A stretch of 64,000 nucleotides of DNA from NCBI GenBank assembly GCA_039810585.1, contig JBDHXF010000014.1:5325-69324 (forward strand), given 5' to 3'. This DNA is from JBBATK01 sp039810585. GTDB taxonomy: Bacteria; Bacteroidota; Ignavibacteria; Kapaibacteriales; NICIL-2. The translations under genes were made by a program, and so were the position numbers. Each line of letters opens with the position of its first letter. Position 1 is the first letter of the stretch. This document shows positions 1 through 8,583 of this stretch, piece by piece. Under the pieces are notes generated by a model. It was not told the DNA's origin, did no database searches, and worked only from the letters and a program-made list of their open reading frames with translations.

Positions 1-431
1 ACACCTGCAGAGCCGCTGGCAAACCAATACCATGACAGTCCGGCACAGGTACATAATCCAACGAGCAGAGTTGCCACTTTGCCGTAAGACATGCGGGCGA
101 GCCAGGAGCCAATAGCGGATGCGAAGCCGAGTTGAAGGGCGATATCATTGCTACCACCAACGGGAGAGACCGGTGAGATTGGAGTTTGAGGAGTTAGCGT
201 ATTTGGCGATGGGTTTGTATCGTGAGCCGCATCGTGTTCCTGTGCAGGGGTATTGCCGATGCGTTGAAGCACGGCTGCTTCAAAGCCGACGGGAGCAGAA
301 AGCGTGGGCAGGGCCTGCATCATGCGACGCACGCCTACCTGCTGCTCAAAGTCAGCGGGACTGGGTACCGATCCAAGCGAGGCAAAGAGCTTTCGCGAGG
401 AAGCGGCCGATGTGGGATCGTCATCCTTCAT
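1..431 (-). CDS. anti-sigma-factor-like membrane protein, 3' end cut by window edge
   Basis: An uninterrupted minus-strand frame of about 143 codons runs off the left edge of the window. It starts MKDDDPTSAASSRKLF, and around residues 45-60 reads LPTLSAPVGFEAAVLQRI, the short LP..AP.GFE..VL.RI pattern common in cytoplasmic parts of anti-sigma factors. A Pro/Thr/Ser-rich linker follows, then one likely membrane helix (KVATLLVGLCTCAGLSWYWF) just before the edge. It lies directly downstream of an ECF sigma gene on the same strand, which fits an anti-sigma partner. An in-frame ATG at 503 would add 24 residues and shorten the gap to the sigma gene to about 54 bp; neither start has a clear Shine-Dalgarno sequence. 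The frame is seen; the function is inferred from context and the weak motif. Confidence 0.7.
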   Translation of the reverse strand, partial: MKDDDPTSAASSRKLFASLGSVPSPADFEQQVGVRRMMQALPTLSAPVGFEAAVLQRIGNTPAQEHDAAHDTNPSPNTLTPQTPISPVSPVGGSNDIALQLGFASAIGSWLARMSYGKVATLLVGLCTCAGLSWYWFASGSAG

Positions 432-557
432 GCTGCGGCCGTGGCTGGTTTGAAAATATAAGAGTCGGAGTGGAAGAAGGTGCGAATTGTTGCACGACGA
501 CATTCGAACGAATTTCCACTTCTCATCGGAGTATCCCGGAGGTGACTCCGAGGCATC

Positions 558-1235
558 CTACTCAAATATTTCCTTGTAGAGCGGTGTCAAGAGTTCCTGA
601 AGCTGGGCGCGACCTCGGTTGATACGCGATTTCACGGTTCCAATTTCAAGTTTGGTAATCAGGGCTATCTCGTCGTAACTCAAGTTTTGCATATCGCGAA
701 GGATTACCACTTCGCGATAGGAGGGCGAAATACCCATGAGTGCCGATTGAATACTGGCTGCGATCGTGGAGGAGTCTACTCGCTTGTCGGGACTGTACTC
801 ATGACAAGGAATATCCCACTCCGGATCGTCGTTGTCCGACGTCTTCAACGCTGTGAAGGTGGCGGAATTCTTTCTCCAAAAACGCGACAGCTCCGTCTTC
901 GCCAGATTCGACGCAATGGTGTAGAGCCAGGTCGAAAAAGCTACTTCACCATTGTAGGTCTGCGCGTAGCGATGGAGTCGTACAAAGGTCTCCTGCGCTA
1001 TGTCCACCGCGTCATCGTAATTGCCGACAAAACGGTACACAAAGTTGATAATGGCTTCTTTGTGACGGGTCATGATCTGCACAAAAGCCGCCTCATCACC
1101 GCGCTGCACCAGACTGATGAGCTCCCGATCGGTGATCTTTGCGCGCTGTGCATGACAATCCGGACTGTCACTTCCCGCGACCTCCGTCTTGTTCTGCGCA
1201 TTGCGCGTTTTTTGAGCTGTTTGAGCGATGTTCAT
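558..1235 (-). CDS. ECF-type RNA polymerase sigma factor
   Basis: A 225-residue sigma-70 family protein of the extracytoplasmic-function type. Region 2 spans about residues 37-120 (RELISLVQRGDEAAF, then DIAQETFVRLHRY and FSTWLYTIASNLA), and region 4 about 162-218 (YREVVILRDMQNLSYDEIA followed by the helix-turn-helix GTVKSRINRGRAQL). Regions 1 and 3 are absent, as usual for ECF factors. A 35-residue polar N-terminal extension precedes region 2. The gene begins 36 bp after radA on the same strand and is followed by a probable membrane anti-sigma protein, so it likely directs RNA polymerase to envelope-response promoters when released. The family call is firm; target genes are unknown. Confidence 0.93.
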   Translation of the reverse strand: MNIAQTAQKTRNAQNKTEVAGSDSPDCHAQRAKITDRELISLVQRGDEAAFVQIMTRHKEAIINFVYRFVGNYDDAVDIAQETFVRLHRYAQTYNGEVAFSTWLYTIASNLAKTELSRFWRKNSATFTALKTSDNDDPEWDIPCHEYSPDKRVDSSTIAASIQSALMGISPSYREVVILRDMQNLSYDEIALITKLEIGTVKSRINRGRAQLQELLTPLYKEIFE

Positions 1236-1271
1236 GGTGTACCTGAGCTTAGAGCGGGAAGTTCCACAATC

Positions 1272-2630
1272 TTAGGAAAAAAACTGCGACAACGCTTCGG
1301 AAATCCGTTCAAGGGGAATGAGCTTGAGACCATACTGCCGACTCAGCTTTCCGGCGTTTCCGGCCGGAATGAGTGTCTGTCGGAAGCCCAATTTGTCCGC
1401 CTCGGTCAGTCTTTGGTCGATATTGCTCACGCTGCGCACCTCGCCCGTTAGACCCAATTCTCCGATGCACACTGTGGCGGGGGGGAGGGGAATATCGTTG
1501 AGCGAGCTCACCAAAGCAGCAGCCACACTCAAATCCACCGCCGGATCGTTCAACACGATGCCGCCGGCAACGTTCACGAAGACGTCGTTGAAGGCGAACT
1601 TGAGTCCCAGACGTTTCTCGAGGATCGCCAAAATCATCTGTAAGCGCTTGTACTCAAAGCCCGTAGAGGAGCGCTGTGGCACGTTATAACTGGTTGGTGT
1701 GACCAGTGCCTGGATTTCCACCAAGAGAGGACGTGTGCCCTCGATACTTGCACACACCGCCACGCCCGACTCCTCACGCGAGCGTTTGGTGAGGAAGATT
1801 TCACTCGGATTGGGCACCTCCTGCAATCCTTGCTCGTTCATCTCGAAAATGCCCAGCTCGTTGGTTGAACCGTAGCGATTCTTGAGCGCGCGGAGAATGC
1901 GATAGCTATACATGCCCTCACCTTCAAACTGCAGCACGGTATCCACGGTGTGCTCCAGGACTTTGGGACCGGCGATCAAGCCTTCCTTGTTGACATGTCC
2001 CACGATGAAGATGGGCTTCTGCGTTTTCTTCGCCACGTCCATCAGGCGCATGCTGCACTCACGCACTTGCGAGATGCTCCCGGGTGTACTCTCAATCTCG
2101 GCCGATTGCATGGTTTGTATCGAATCGACCACCGCAAGCCCTGCCTCACTATCGCGAATGGCATTGCACACCGCTTGAATGTCCGTCTCGGCCAGAACCA
2201 TGAGTTCGCCGGGTACCGTTTGCATGCGCTGGGCGCGCATCTTGATTTGTTGGAGCGACTCCTCACCCGTCACATACAGAGGCTGATGATCCTTAGCATT
2301 GGCGCAGAGCTGGAGCATAAGGGTGGATTTACCCACTCCCGGATCTCCGCCCACCAAAATGAGCGAGCCACGCGTAATGCCACCCCCGAGAATACGATCG
2401 AGTTCGGCAATGCCGCTGGAGATTTTATCCGTGCGAGCACTTTGCACTTCAGCCACGGTTGTAATGGCCGACGACGCAACGCGCTTCGATGCATTACTCT
2501 TGCGATCTTCCTGGATGATTTCTTCCACCATGGTGCCCCAGGCGCTGCAGCCCGGACACTTGCCTGACCACTTGGGAAGCTGGTAGCCGCAGTTCTGACA
2601 GATATGGACGCTTCGTGTTTTGCTTGCCAT
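1272..2630 (-). CDS. radA: DNA repair protein RadA
   Basis: 452 residues, the normal length for RadA, a RecA-like ATPase that helps branch migration and processing of recombination intermediates. In order: an N-terminal zinc finger (C11, C14, C25, C28), a RecA-type ATPase core with Walker A GGDPGVGKST near residue 95, the RadA signature KNRYG (usual form KNRFG) near residue 250, and a C-terminal Lon-like domain containing NVAGGIVLNDPAVDL and GELGLTGEVRSV. The start MASKTRSV lies directly before the zinc finger. It is followed after 36 bp by the ECF sigma gene and may share its transcript. The assignment is secure. Confidence 0.97.
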   Translation of the reverse strand: MASKTRSVHICQNCGYQLPKWSGKCPGCSAWGTMVEEIIQEDRKSNASKRVASSAITTVAEVQSARTDKISSGIAELDRILGGGITRGSLILVGGDPGVGKSTLMLQLCANAKDHQPLYVTGEESLQQIKMRAQRMQTVPGELMVLAETDIQAVCNAIRDSEAGLAVVDSIQTMQSAEIESTPGSISQVRECSMRLMDVAKKTQKPIFIVGHVNKEGLIAGPKVLEHTVDTVLQFEGEGMYSYRILRALKNRYGSTNELGIFEMNEQGLQEVPNPSEIFLTKRSREESGVAVCASIEGTRPLLVEIQALVTPTSYNVPQRSSTGFEYKRLQMILAILEKRLGLKFAFNDVFVNVAGGIVLNDPAVDLSVAAALVSSLNDIPLPPATVCIGELGLTGEVRSVSNIDQRLTEADKLGFRQTLIPAGNAGKLSRQYGLKLIPLERISEALSQFFS

Positions 2631-2970
2631 GGAAATGAGGGAGGTTCCGGTAACGAGAACGCAAATTACGCTGTCCCGGAGGAAGCGCCGGCCGTGTGTT
2701 GTCCACAGTAGAGCGAGTCACTCGCTTGGTCTGACACGCAAGCAGAAGGCAAGGTTTATGGTCTGAGAGAAGTGGGAGCCTTGGAGGTCGCGAAGAACGG
2801 AACGGGTTCGAGATGGAGATCGTCAGTGAGGTTCTCATACGTGCGGCGCATGCGCCACACGTATGAAGAAACTCAAGCAGAGCCTCGATACAATACGAAT
2901 GCTTGGATCCACGAGGCTGCACGGAGCATTGCCCTTGCTTGCGTCCTTACTTCTTTAATGACCTCGTTCC
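2631..2970. other. 340-bp intergenic region upstream of radA, with two palindromes
   Basis: No credible gene lies here. A reading frame at 2494-2922 overlaps radA out of frame and has no family features. The stretch carries a 32-bp near-perfect palindrome at 2835-2866 and a short inverted repeat at 2713-2725 (GCGAG, TCA, CTCGC) that resembles the unit of the tandem array at 35255-35340. As minus-strand DNA it is both the leader of radA and the trailer of the PD40-OmpA gene. Confidence 0.7.
2835..2866. repeat. 32-bp near-perfect palindrome
   Basis: The left arm TCATACGTGCGGCGCA faces TGCGCCACACGTATGA with no loop and a single mismatch. In RNA read from the minus strand that mismatch becomes a G-U pair, so a 16-bp hairpin could form between the PD40-OmpA stop codon and radA. 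No T-tract follows, so it is not a classical terminator. An operator, REP-like element or RNA-processing site are possibilities. Confidence 0.7.
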
Positions 2971-5055
2971 TTACTTACACGGGGTGTCGCAGATAATCAC
3001 GCGTTGACCCGGATCCGGGATAATTCCGCGCAGCATTTCCTTTTCGGTAATGGGAACGGTCACGCGGATTTCGACCGAGCGTCGTTCCGAGAAGTCGCGG
3101 TTTTCTTGAGAGACAGCTTTGCCGAGTGCCACTACTTCGATGTGACCTTTGGATTTCATGTCGTGGTATTCCGCCACGCTCTCGTCCCAAATGCGGTCGA
3201 ACATGACGGCCGTGTAATAGGCACGAAGCTGGGAGAGTAGGTAATTACCGCCGGCTTTGGAGCGCGAGAATTTGATTTTGCCATTGCCCGCCAGTGTATC
3301 GCCCACGATGTAGGGCGAGTCCTCCATGTTCAGTTTCACGAAGCTATGGGCAAAGTCGATGGTTTTTCCTGTGTACGAACAGGCATCATCAAGCGGACGA
3401 GGATCGGTCCAGCCGGTCACCTCTACCGTTACTTTTTTACCCTTGGCCACCTCGCGTTGAATGCAGGCGATTTGCAGTGCAGAGCGCATGCTTTCGGCAA
3501 TGCGAACAACGGCAGAGTCAACTTCCTGGGCGAACTCATGACCTTTGCTCTTCGCCTCATGAATATTGATACAGGCGGAGCCTTCTTTGCGCGCTACATC
3601 CACGCGAGCTTTTACCAAACTGTAGCGGTAGAACTCATCGTCCGTGCCGCAATTCAGTGCCGGCTGCTTGGTGTCGTCAATCTTATCGCAGGTGTCGCAA
3701 GCAATGATGCAGGAACAATTCAGGTAGCGGGTGTAGCGTTCGGTGGTGGGACACCAGTAACCGGTGACAAAGAAGCGCACATTCTTTACCGGGAAATCCT
3801 GAACACATTCGGGAATAAAGTAGGCTGCGGTATCCCACACCATCAAGGTGTGTTTTTTGGTGCCGGGACAAAAGCCGTCGTACACCACCGTGTCCTTCGA
3901 CGAGATGTATCGCGGATCGTCCACCGATGCCACGAGTGCGATGGTGTGCAAGCTGCGATCGAGGAGTGGGTCTTTGAGATCCTTCGTGGACACGACGTTG
4001 AGCTCACCACCTTTGTCAGTTTGCTGATCCATGCGTCGCGACGAAGCCAGATCCGAAAGGTGAACGGTAGCGTTGGCATAGGCTTCCACCACATCTTCAG
4101 GCGCACCGGAGAGTTTGTCGAATTTGCGACTGCGCTTCATCACACGGACCGAGAGGGTGTCGGCATCGCTGCCGTGAATCACACTGTAGATGTCGTAATC
4201 CCCATGGTCGCCACGATTGGAGCTGAAGAAAAACCACGACCCGCCGGGACTGAAGCAGGGATGTCCTTCATTCGTGCCTTCCTCGTTCACCCCTTCGAAG
4301 GGTACAGGTTGAGGAGGTCCGGTAATCTCACCGGTTTCCGAATTGTACTTTGCGCGCCAGATGTCGTAGTCGCCTTTCTTTGTCTGATTCGTGGCATAAT
4401 ACAGATATCCGTCGCGCGATGCATAGGGAGTCTGTTCGCTGTAGGCGGAGGTGCTGAGTTCTTTGACAAGTTCCGGGGCAGACCAACCGTTTCCGCTGCG
4501 CCGCGAGAGGAAGATATCGGTAGTGCGAGCGAAGGGAGTCTGTCGGTCTGAAGAGAAGTAGAGCAAGCCGCCATCGGGTGAGAGACACGGCGTATCATCC
4601 CAGGCATCGCTGCAGAGAACGTCAATGCGGGTGGCTGACCAGTTCTTTCCGTCAAAACGAATTTCATAGATGTCGTTGCCGCGCGTCTTGCCGTTGACGG
4701 TTCGATTGGAGATTATCACGCCTATGTTCGGATTACAGGCGGAAAAGCTCACGCAACCGTTGAGGGGAATTCCTTCGGCGTCCGACACGTTCAGGGGTTC
4801 CGGTGCCGGAGTTGGTTTTGCACTCGGCGACTGCGAACTCACGATCAGAAGTTGTCGGGATCGTGGATCACGCATACCGCTGGAACTTGTAAACCATGCC
4901 TCCGTTGTTGTTCCGAGCGATCGAAAGCTGATGGCATAGTCGTCACGATCGCTGTTCACGGCTGCATAAGGACTTGCCTTCTGTGCCTGCAAGGAGGCAA
5001 TGCAGACGAAGAGCAAGACGGCGAAAGAGAGGCGAGATGATAATGATGGTCTCAT
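2971..5055 (-). CDS. PD40 beta-propeller/OmpA-domain envelope protein
   Basis: About 694 residues. After a signal peptide (MRPSLSSRLSFAVLLFVCIASLQAQ) come WD40-like PD40 repeats with the typical PCLSPDGGLLYFSSDR and HPCFSPGGSWFFFSSNRGD motifs and DIYSV/DIWRAK strand ends. A Cys-rich middle follows, then a C-terminal OmpA-like domain (EVTGWTDPR, LSQLRAYYTAVMFD, NRDFSERRSVEI) expected to bind peptidoglycan. The order resembles PorE-like proteins of Bacteroidota, but without the N-terminal TPR. An earlier ATG at 5097 overlaps the upstream stop as TAATG, suggesting translational coupling; the start at 5055 gives a better signal peptide. It is the last gene of cluster 7316-8395, 5097-7190, 2971-5055. 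Confidence 0.85.
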   Translation of the reverse strand: MRPSLSSRLSFAVLLFVCIASLQAQKASPYAAVNSDRDDYAISFRSLGTTTEAWFTSSSGMRDPRSRQLLIVSSQSPSAKPTPAPEPLNVSDAEGIPLNGCVSFSACNPNIGVIISNRTVNGKTRGNDIYEIRFDGKNWSATRIDVLCSDAWDDTPCLSPDGGLLYFSSDRQTPFARTTDIFLSRRSGNGWSAPELVKELSTSAYSEQTPYASRDGYLYYATNQTKKGDYDIWRAKYNSETGEITGPPQPVPFEGVNEEGTNEGHPCFSPGGSWFFFSSNRGDHGDYDIYSVIHGSDADTLSVRVMKRSRKFDKLSGAPEDVVEAYANATVHLSDLASSRRMDQQTDKGGELNVVSTKDLKDPLLDRSLHTIALVASVDDPRYISSKDTVVYDGFCPGTKKHTLMVWDTAAYFIPECVQDFPVKNVRFFVTGYWCPTTERYTRYLNCSCIIACDTCDKIDDTKQPALNCGTDDEFYRYSLVKARVDVARKEGSACINIHEAKSKGHEFAQEVDSAVVRIAESMRSALQIACIQREVAKGKKVTVEVTGWTDPRPLDDACSYTGKTIDFAHSFVKLNMEDSPYIVGDTLAGNGKIKFSRSKAGGNYLLSQLRAYYTAVMFDRIWDESVAEYHDMKSKGHIEVVALGKAVSQENRDFSERRSVEIRVTVPITEKEMLRGIIPDPGQRVIICDTPCK

Positions 5056-5096
5056 GACTACGATCGTATAGAGTGCTCGGAGTGTCATTGCTGACA

Positions 5097-7190
5097 TTAA
5101 TTAAACGGATAACAAACCAAACCTTCAACCTGCGGTAGAGCGTTGGCAGAGTGATCGCTCCAAGCCAGCTTCTTAATCCACATGATGCCGTACAATCCCT
5201 TGTATTCAAAGATGAGGAGATCGCCCTCGATTACCGGTTGATCGGTTAATCCGTTGGTCGGAGTGGGGCATCCGTAGACGTTAAACAAGCTGCAGATATC
5301 GGCAGGAAGCGAGGCTAAGTTGGCCACTTTGTAATACTTCACCGTTTGGAACTGTCCGGTGGAAAGAGTGGCTGCCGTAATGTTCGCATCATTCGGCGGA
5401 CCACCGGTCGTGGTGATGTCCTTGACGAAAATCTTCACGCTATCTGTCACCCCATTGGCTTGCTCGCCGTTGGTGACGGTGTTGTCGGCCAGAATGTCGA
5501 GGGTGATATAGTACGTCACGTTGTTCACGTCCTTTGCGCCAAACTTCGGGGCCACCAATTCCGCTTTGCCCGCACAGCTGATATCGGGTTGTGCTTGACC
5601 GACAACCGGTACCACAGCACTTCCGTAGTTACTGGTGGCTTTGATTTGTCCGTTGAAATCCAACTGCGGAGGATTACAGCGTCCGTTAGCATACACATCC
5701 GCATTGCTCGGCTTGAAATTCACGCCGACGCATTGCACGGAGTGCGGGGGAATGCTGAGTGAGTTGCTATCCAGTGTAAAGACACTGGCGCCCTTCAGCA
5801 CGCTCAAATCGACATTGAGGGTACAGGTACCGTCGTTCCGTAAACACAAGCGTCGTGAACCGGTAGTTGCATTAGGGTGCAATGTGCATTGTTTGAGTGT
5901 ATCGCTTACATAGCTAAAGCCATTGTTCTTGAAAATAGTGGAGCTGGCACTATCAACAGCGAAGGTTGGATTACCGCCCACGCCTTTATAGAGGATGGTC
6001 AGCGTGCTGTCGCAGCGTGTCACTTCACCCGTCTTCGACATACGATACATCGTAAACACAAAATTCTGATTGTAGCTACGTGAGCTTTGTGGCTGGAAGG
6101 AGATAGTAACCGAGCCCAAGGTTGCACCGGGCTGAAGTAAAATCTGATCGCCTAGCTGACTATTCATCGCGCTCACCCATGCTTCCGAAACCGGTTCGCT
6201 AAGCTTGCTGTGATCAAGAACGAGTTGCAGCGAGCAATCGGCGCTGGTGTTGCTCAGGTTGATGTTCTTGAGGGTGTCGAGCTTCAAGGTGTTGATACAC
6301 GAGGTGTCGGGTCCTACAACGAAGTGCATGCCAGTGTTTGGACACTGGCAATTGGTTTGTTGCTTCACCACGATGCGCAGGTTAAACACGCAGACCCAGC
6401 AGGGTTGTCCGTTTTGCGTAGCGGTGACCGTGACGACAAACACGGTATCAACAGCGGCAGCACTTGTCGACGCATCCACGTCAAAGCGAATGCGATACGG
6501 AGTGTTTTGCGCTATCGTTCCGGGCACCGTCAGAACGGCTCCGCTATTCACGTTGAGAATACTGGTTTGAATGCCAATGCCGTTAAAGTTGCCGGGCACT
6601 CCGCTGATTGAGCTGATGGTGATCGGTCCGTCTGTCTGAATAAAATCACCTTCCGAAACTGTGTCGCGAGTTGTGACCGGCGGCTCGATCGTCACAAGCA
6701 CATCCTTACACGTGGTGGCACCATTACATTGAACTTGTACAGTGCGTTGCAGGACAATTGTCAGAAAGGTTTCTCCACACACGGTGAGCGTGTCTACGCG
6801 AACATTGCCATTTTTCTGGACACCAAGGAAGTCCGATCCGACCGGGGGCGTGGTCTTAAAAAGTACCATCACTCCGGCCTGCGCGATGGGCACCGGTATT
6901 TGAAACGAGGCAATGCCCGCACTTCCTGCCGAACCGCTGAGAGCTGATTGTCCGCTCCCACCGGCATTGAAAGCCGAATCGATTTGTGCTTGGCTCGCCC
7001 CGCGATTGGAAATAATCCATTGCACCCGCGCGCCATCGATGGGGTTGTTTCCTTGATCGACAACTTTGACCGTAGCGTGAAAGCCGCCTTCCGGTACAAC
7101 GTTGCTCGGTTCAACAGCAGTTTGGCACTGCAGCGAAAGCAGAACCAGCGATGCCATGAGTCCTAAACTGAGAATGCGAAGGGTCTTCAT
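5097..7190 (-). CDS. large secreted surface protein with Ig-like/ASPM-type domains
   Basis: 697 residues, unknown function. It opens with a signal sequence MKTLRILSLGLMASLVLLSLQC; the cysteine could be lipidated but LQC is a poor lipobox. Residues about 35-90 look like an Ig-like insert domain (VKVVDQGNNPIDGARVQW, ASFQIP), and about 420-510 like a choice-of-anchor/ASPM-SPD2-Hydin-type beta domain (LCLRNDGTCTLNVDLSVL, VQCVGVNFKPSNADVY). Cysteine pairs are frequent. The stop TAA overlaps an ATG of the downstream PD40-OmpA gene (TAATG), so the two are probably translated together. A surface or periplasmic structural partner of that protein is the most likely role, by context only. Confidence 0.75.
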   Translation of the reverse strand: MKTLRILSLGLMASLVLLSLQCQTAVEPSNVVPEGGFHATVKVVDQGNNPIDGARVQWIISNRGASQAQIDSAFNAGGSGQSALSGSAGSAGIASFQIPVPIAQAGVMVLFKTTPPVGSDFLGVQKNGNVRVDTLTVCGETFLTIVLQRTVQVQCNGATTCKDVLVTIEPPVTTRDTVSEGDFIQTDGPITISSISGVPGNFNGIGIQTSILNVNSGAVLTVPGTIAQNTPYRIRFDVDASTSAAAVDTVFVVTVTATQNGQPCWVCVFNLRIVVKQQTNCQCPNTGMHFVVGPDTSCINTLKLDTLKNINLSNTSADCSLQLVLDHSKLSEPVSEAWVSAMNSQLGDQILLQPGATLGSVTISFQPQSSRSYNQNFVFTMYRMSKTGEVTRCDSTLTILYKGVGGNPTFAVDSASSTIFKNNGFSYVSDTLKQCTLHPNATTGSRRLCLRNDGTCTLNVDLSVLKGASVFTLDSNSLSIPPHSVQCVGVNFKPSNADVYANGRCNPPQLDFNGQIKATSNYGSAVVPVVGQAQPDISCAGKAELVAPKFGAKDVNNVTYYITLDILADNTVTNGEQANGVTDSVKIFVKDITTTGGPPNDANITAATLSTGQFQTVKYYKVANLASLPADICSLFNVYGCPTPTNGLTDQPVIEGDLLIFEYKGLYGIMWIKKLAWSDHSANALPQVEGLVCYPFN

Positions 7191-7268
7191 AGACAGACCT
7201 TAATGGTTTCAGAAAGTAATTTCAAACGTACCGATCACATGAGAGTGCTTGCCGTCCGGAGTTGATGA

Positions 7269-7295
7269 ATTCGTGTGCGCGCAGCGCTCACGAAT
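7269..7295. repeat. intergenic hairpin followed by GAATAAGAA
   Basis: Arms ATTCGTGTGCGC and GCGCTCACGAAT are separated by GCA with one mismatch. The right arm runs into AAGAA, giving GAATAAGAA, which resembles the GAATAATGA tail of the hairpins at 14208 and 54597. It lies between the first two genes of envelope cluster 1. No T-tract follows on the minus strand. Confidence 0.5.
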
Positions 7296-7315
7296 AAGAA
7301 CATCTCTCCTGACAC

Positions 7316-8395
7316 CTACCAATCCCATCGCAGACCAAACTTGAGCATGATGCTGTGCACCTTGGCGGTGTTGACGATGAAGAAGTCTTCGGAGTTGGGA
7401 CAGTACGGACACGGTGTACGCACGTTTAATCGCATGTAGCGATAGGCTAGTGAAACTGTTGCCCACGACCACAAGGGGGTGCCAATACCGCCTCCCACGT
7501 AGTATTGTGAGTAGTCACTCGGATTAAGCGAGGGATTGGCTCCGTGTCCGTCAAACGACGAGTTCAATAGGGTGCCGCCTTCGGCGAATACGAAGGGTCG
7601 CCAGCTGGGATGAACAATTTGTTTATCGATATAGAAATACGCCGACGAGTCGCGATCGCCGTCGGCAGGCGTTTCGTCAAAATCCTCTTCGGAAGGGGAG
7701 AATATCGAACCGGTTTGAAAGGCACAGGGATTTGGTTTATAACCGCTGACAGTTTCCACGGAGTTTGCTCCGCCAAAACTCAAGCGTAGGTGCGCACCCA
7801 GAGGGAAGCGAAGGCGGCTGCCTTCAAGCATGGCGCCTGCTTGCAGAGCCAGGGAGAGTTTATTCCCAAGGAATTGTCCAAAGGGAGCAACCGTTGCTTC
7901 CAATCCCGGAAAGATGGAGGAGCTGCCAATTTTACGCGCAGAGGTATCGGTGCCCGCGTAGCCGAGGTTGGCAGTGAGTTCAAAGAAGTCGTAGGTCTCC
8001 TTCGGTCCATTGGCTCGCCGAATAAACTCTCGCACCGGGAGCACCTGCACATTACATGGTTGACCATCCAAGCCTAAGCCAACAATGTTAAAGGATTCAA
8101 TTTGGGAGACGAGCACAGTGGTGTCGAAGCAGGCGTTGCGTCGCCGGAAGGAGAGCTTGATTGCTTGCTCCGGACGTCCGACCATCGTGACCGTTGTACG
8201 GATGGCGGATACACAGTCGTCCATCACGGTCTTATCTTTAAACGTCACTTTCATCACGCTGTCCTTCGTTTCGCAGCGACTGGGCGGTGGACAGTCTCGG
8301 CAATCCTTGTGCTTCTGCGACCACAATGATGGCGGACATAGCGTGCCCACAACGGCAAGCGTACAAATGCTAAGAAGCAGGAAGCTACGGATCAT
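7316..8395 (-). CDS. outer-membrane beta-barrel protein of envelope cluster 1
   Basis: About 359 residues with start MIRSFLLLSICTLAVVGTLCPPSLWSQ (signal peptide); a longer frame reaches 8449 but would put 18 polar residues before the signal. An N-terminal cysteine-rich part (CRDCPPPSRCETKDS) is followed by a C-terminal half of alternating hydrophobic strands (FFELTANLGYAG, KLSLALQAGAM, LGAHLRLSFGG, ATVSLAYRYMRL, SIMLKFGLRWDW) ending in an aromatic residue, typical of outer-membrane barrels. It begins the cluster with the 697-residue protein and the PD40-OmpA protein. The barrel call is from strand pattern; no family name is claimed. Confidence 0.75.
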   Translation of the reverse strand: MIRSFLLLSICTLAVVGTLCPPSLWSQKHKDCRDCPPPSRCETKDSVMKVTFKDKTVMDDCVSAIRTTVTMVGRPEQAIKLSFRRRNACFDTTVLVSQIESFNIVGLGLDGQPCNVQVLPVREFIRRANGPKETYDFFELTANLGYAGTDTSARKIGSSSIFPGLEATVAPFGQFLGNKLSLALQAGAMLEGSRLRFPLGAHLRLSFGGANSVETVSGYKPNPCAFQTGSIFSPSEEDFDETPADGDRDSSAYFYIDKQIVHPSWRPFVFAEGGTLLNSSFDGHGANPSLNPSDYSQYYVGGGIGTPLWSWATVSLAYRYMRLNVRTPCPYCPNSEDFFIVNTAKVHSIMLKFGLRWDW

Positions 8396-8583
8396 CGGTC
8401 CCCTCCGTGATAAGAAGATGCGTGCAGATTGGAATCGTCCCTGTCTCAAAATAGCACGGACAAGGAATTTGGACCTATCCTTTTCTTGTTCATTCTTACC
8501 GCCGGTGCCGGGGAACTGGGCAAGCCATAAAAAAGACCGCTAATTCCATAATTTTGTACTCCGCTCACATGCAAGCAGAGATT
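8396..8583. promoter_or_regulatory. divergent promoter region
   Basis: 188 bp separate the minus-strand envelope cluster 1 from the plus-strand ABC/adaptor operon, so both promoters must lie here. An AT-rich stretch (CCATAATTTTGTACTCC) sits about 30 bp before the adaptor start. I cannot assign -10/-33 elements with confidence. Confidence 0.4.

Noticed and set aside
2494..2922. 142-codon minus-strand frame overlapping the radA start
   Set aside because: It is out of frame with radA, covers its zinc-finger region and has the skewed Arg/Pro composition of a shadow frame.
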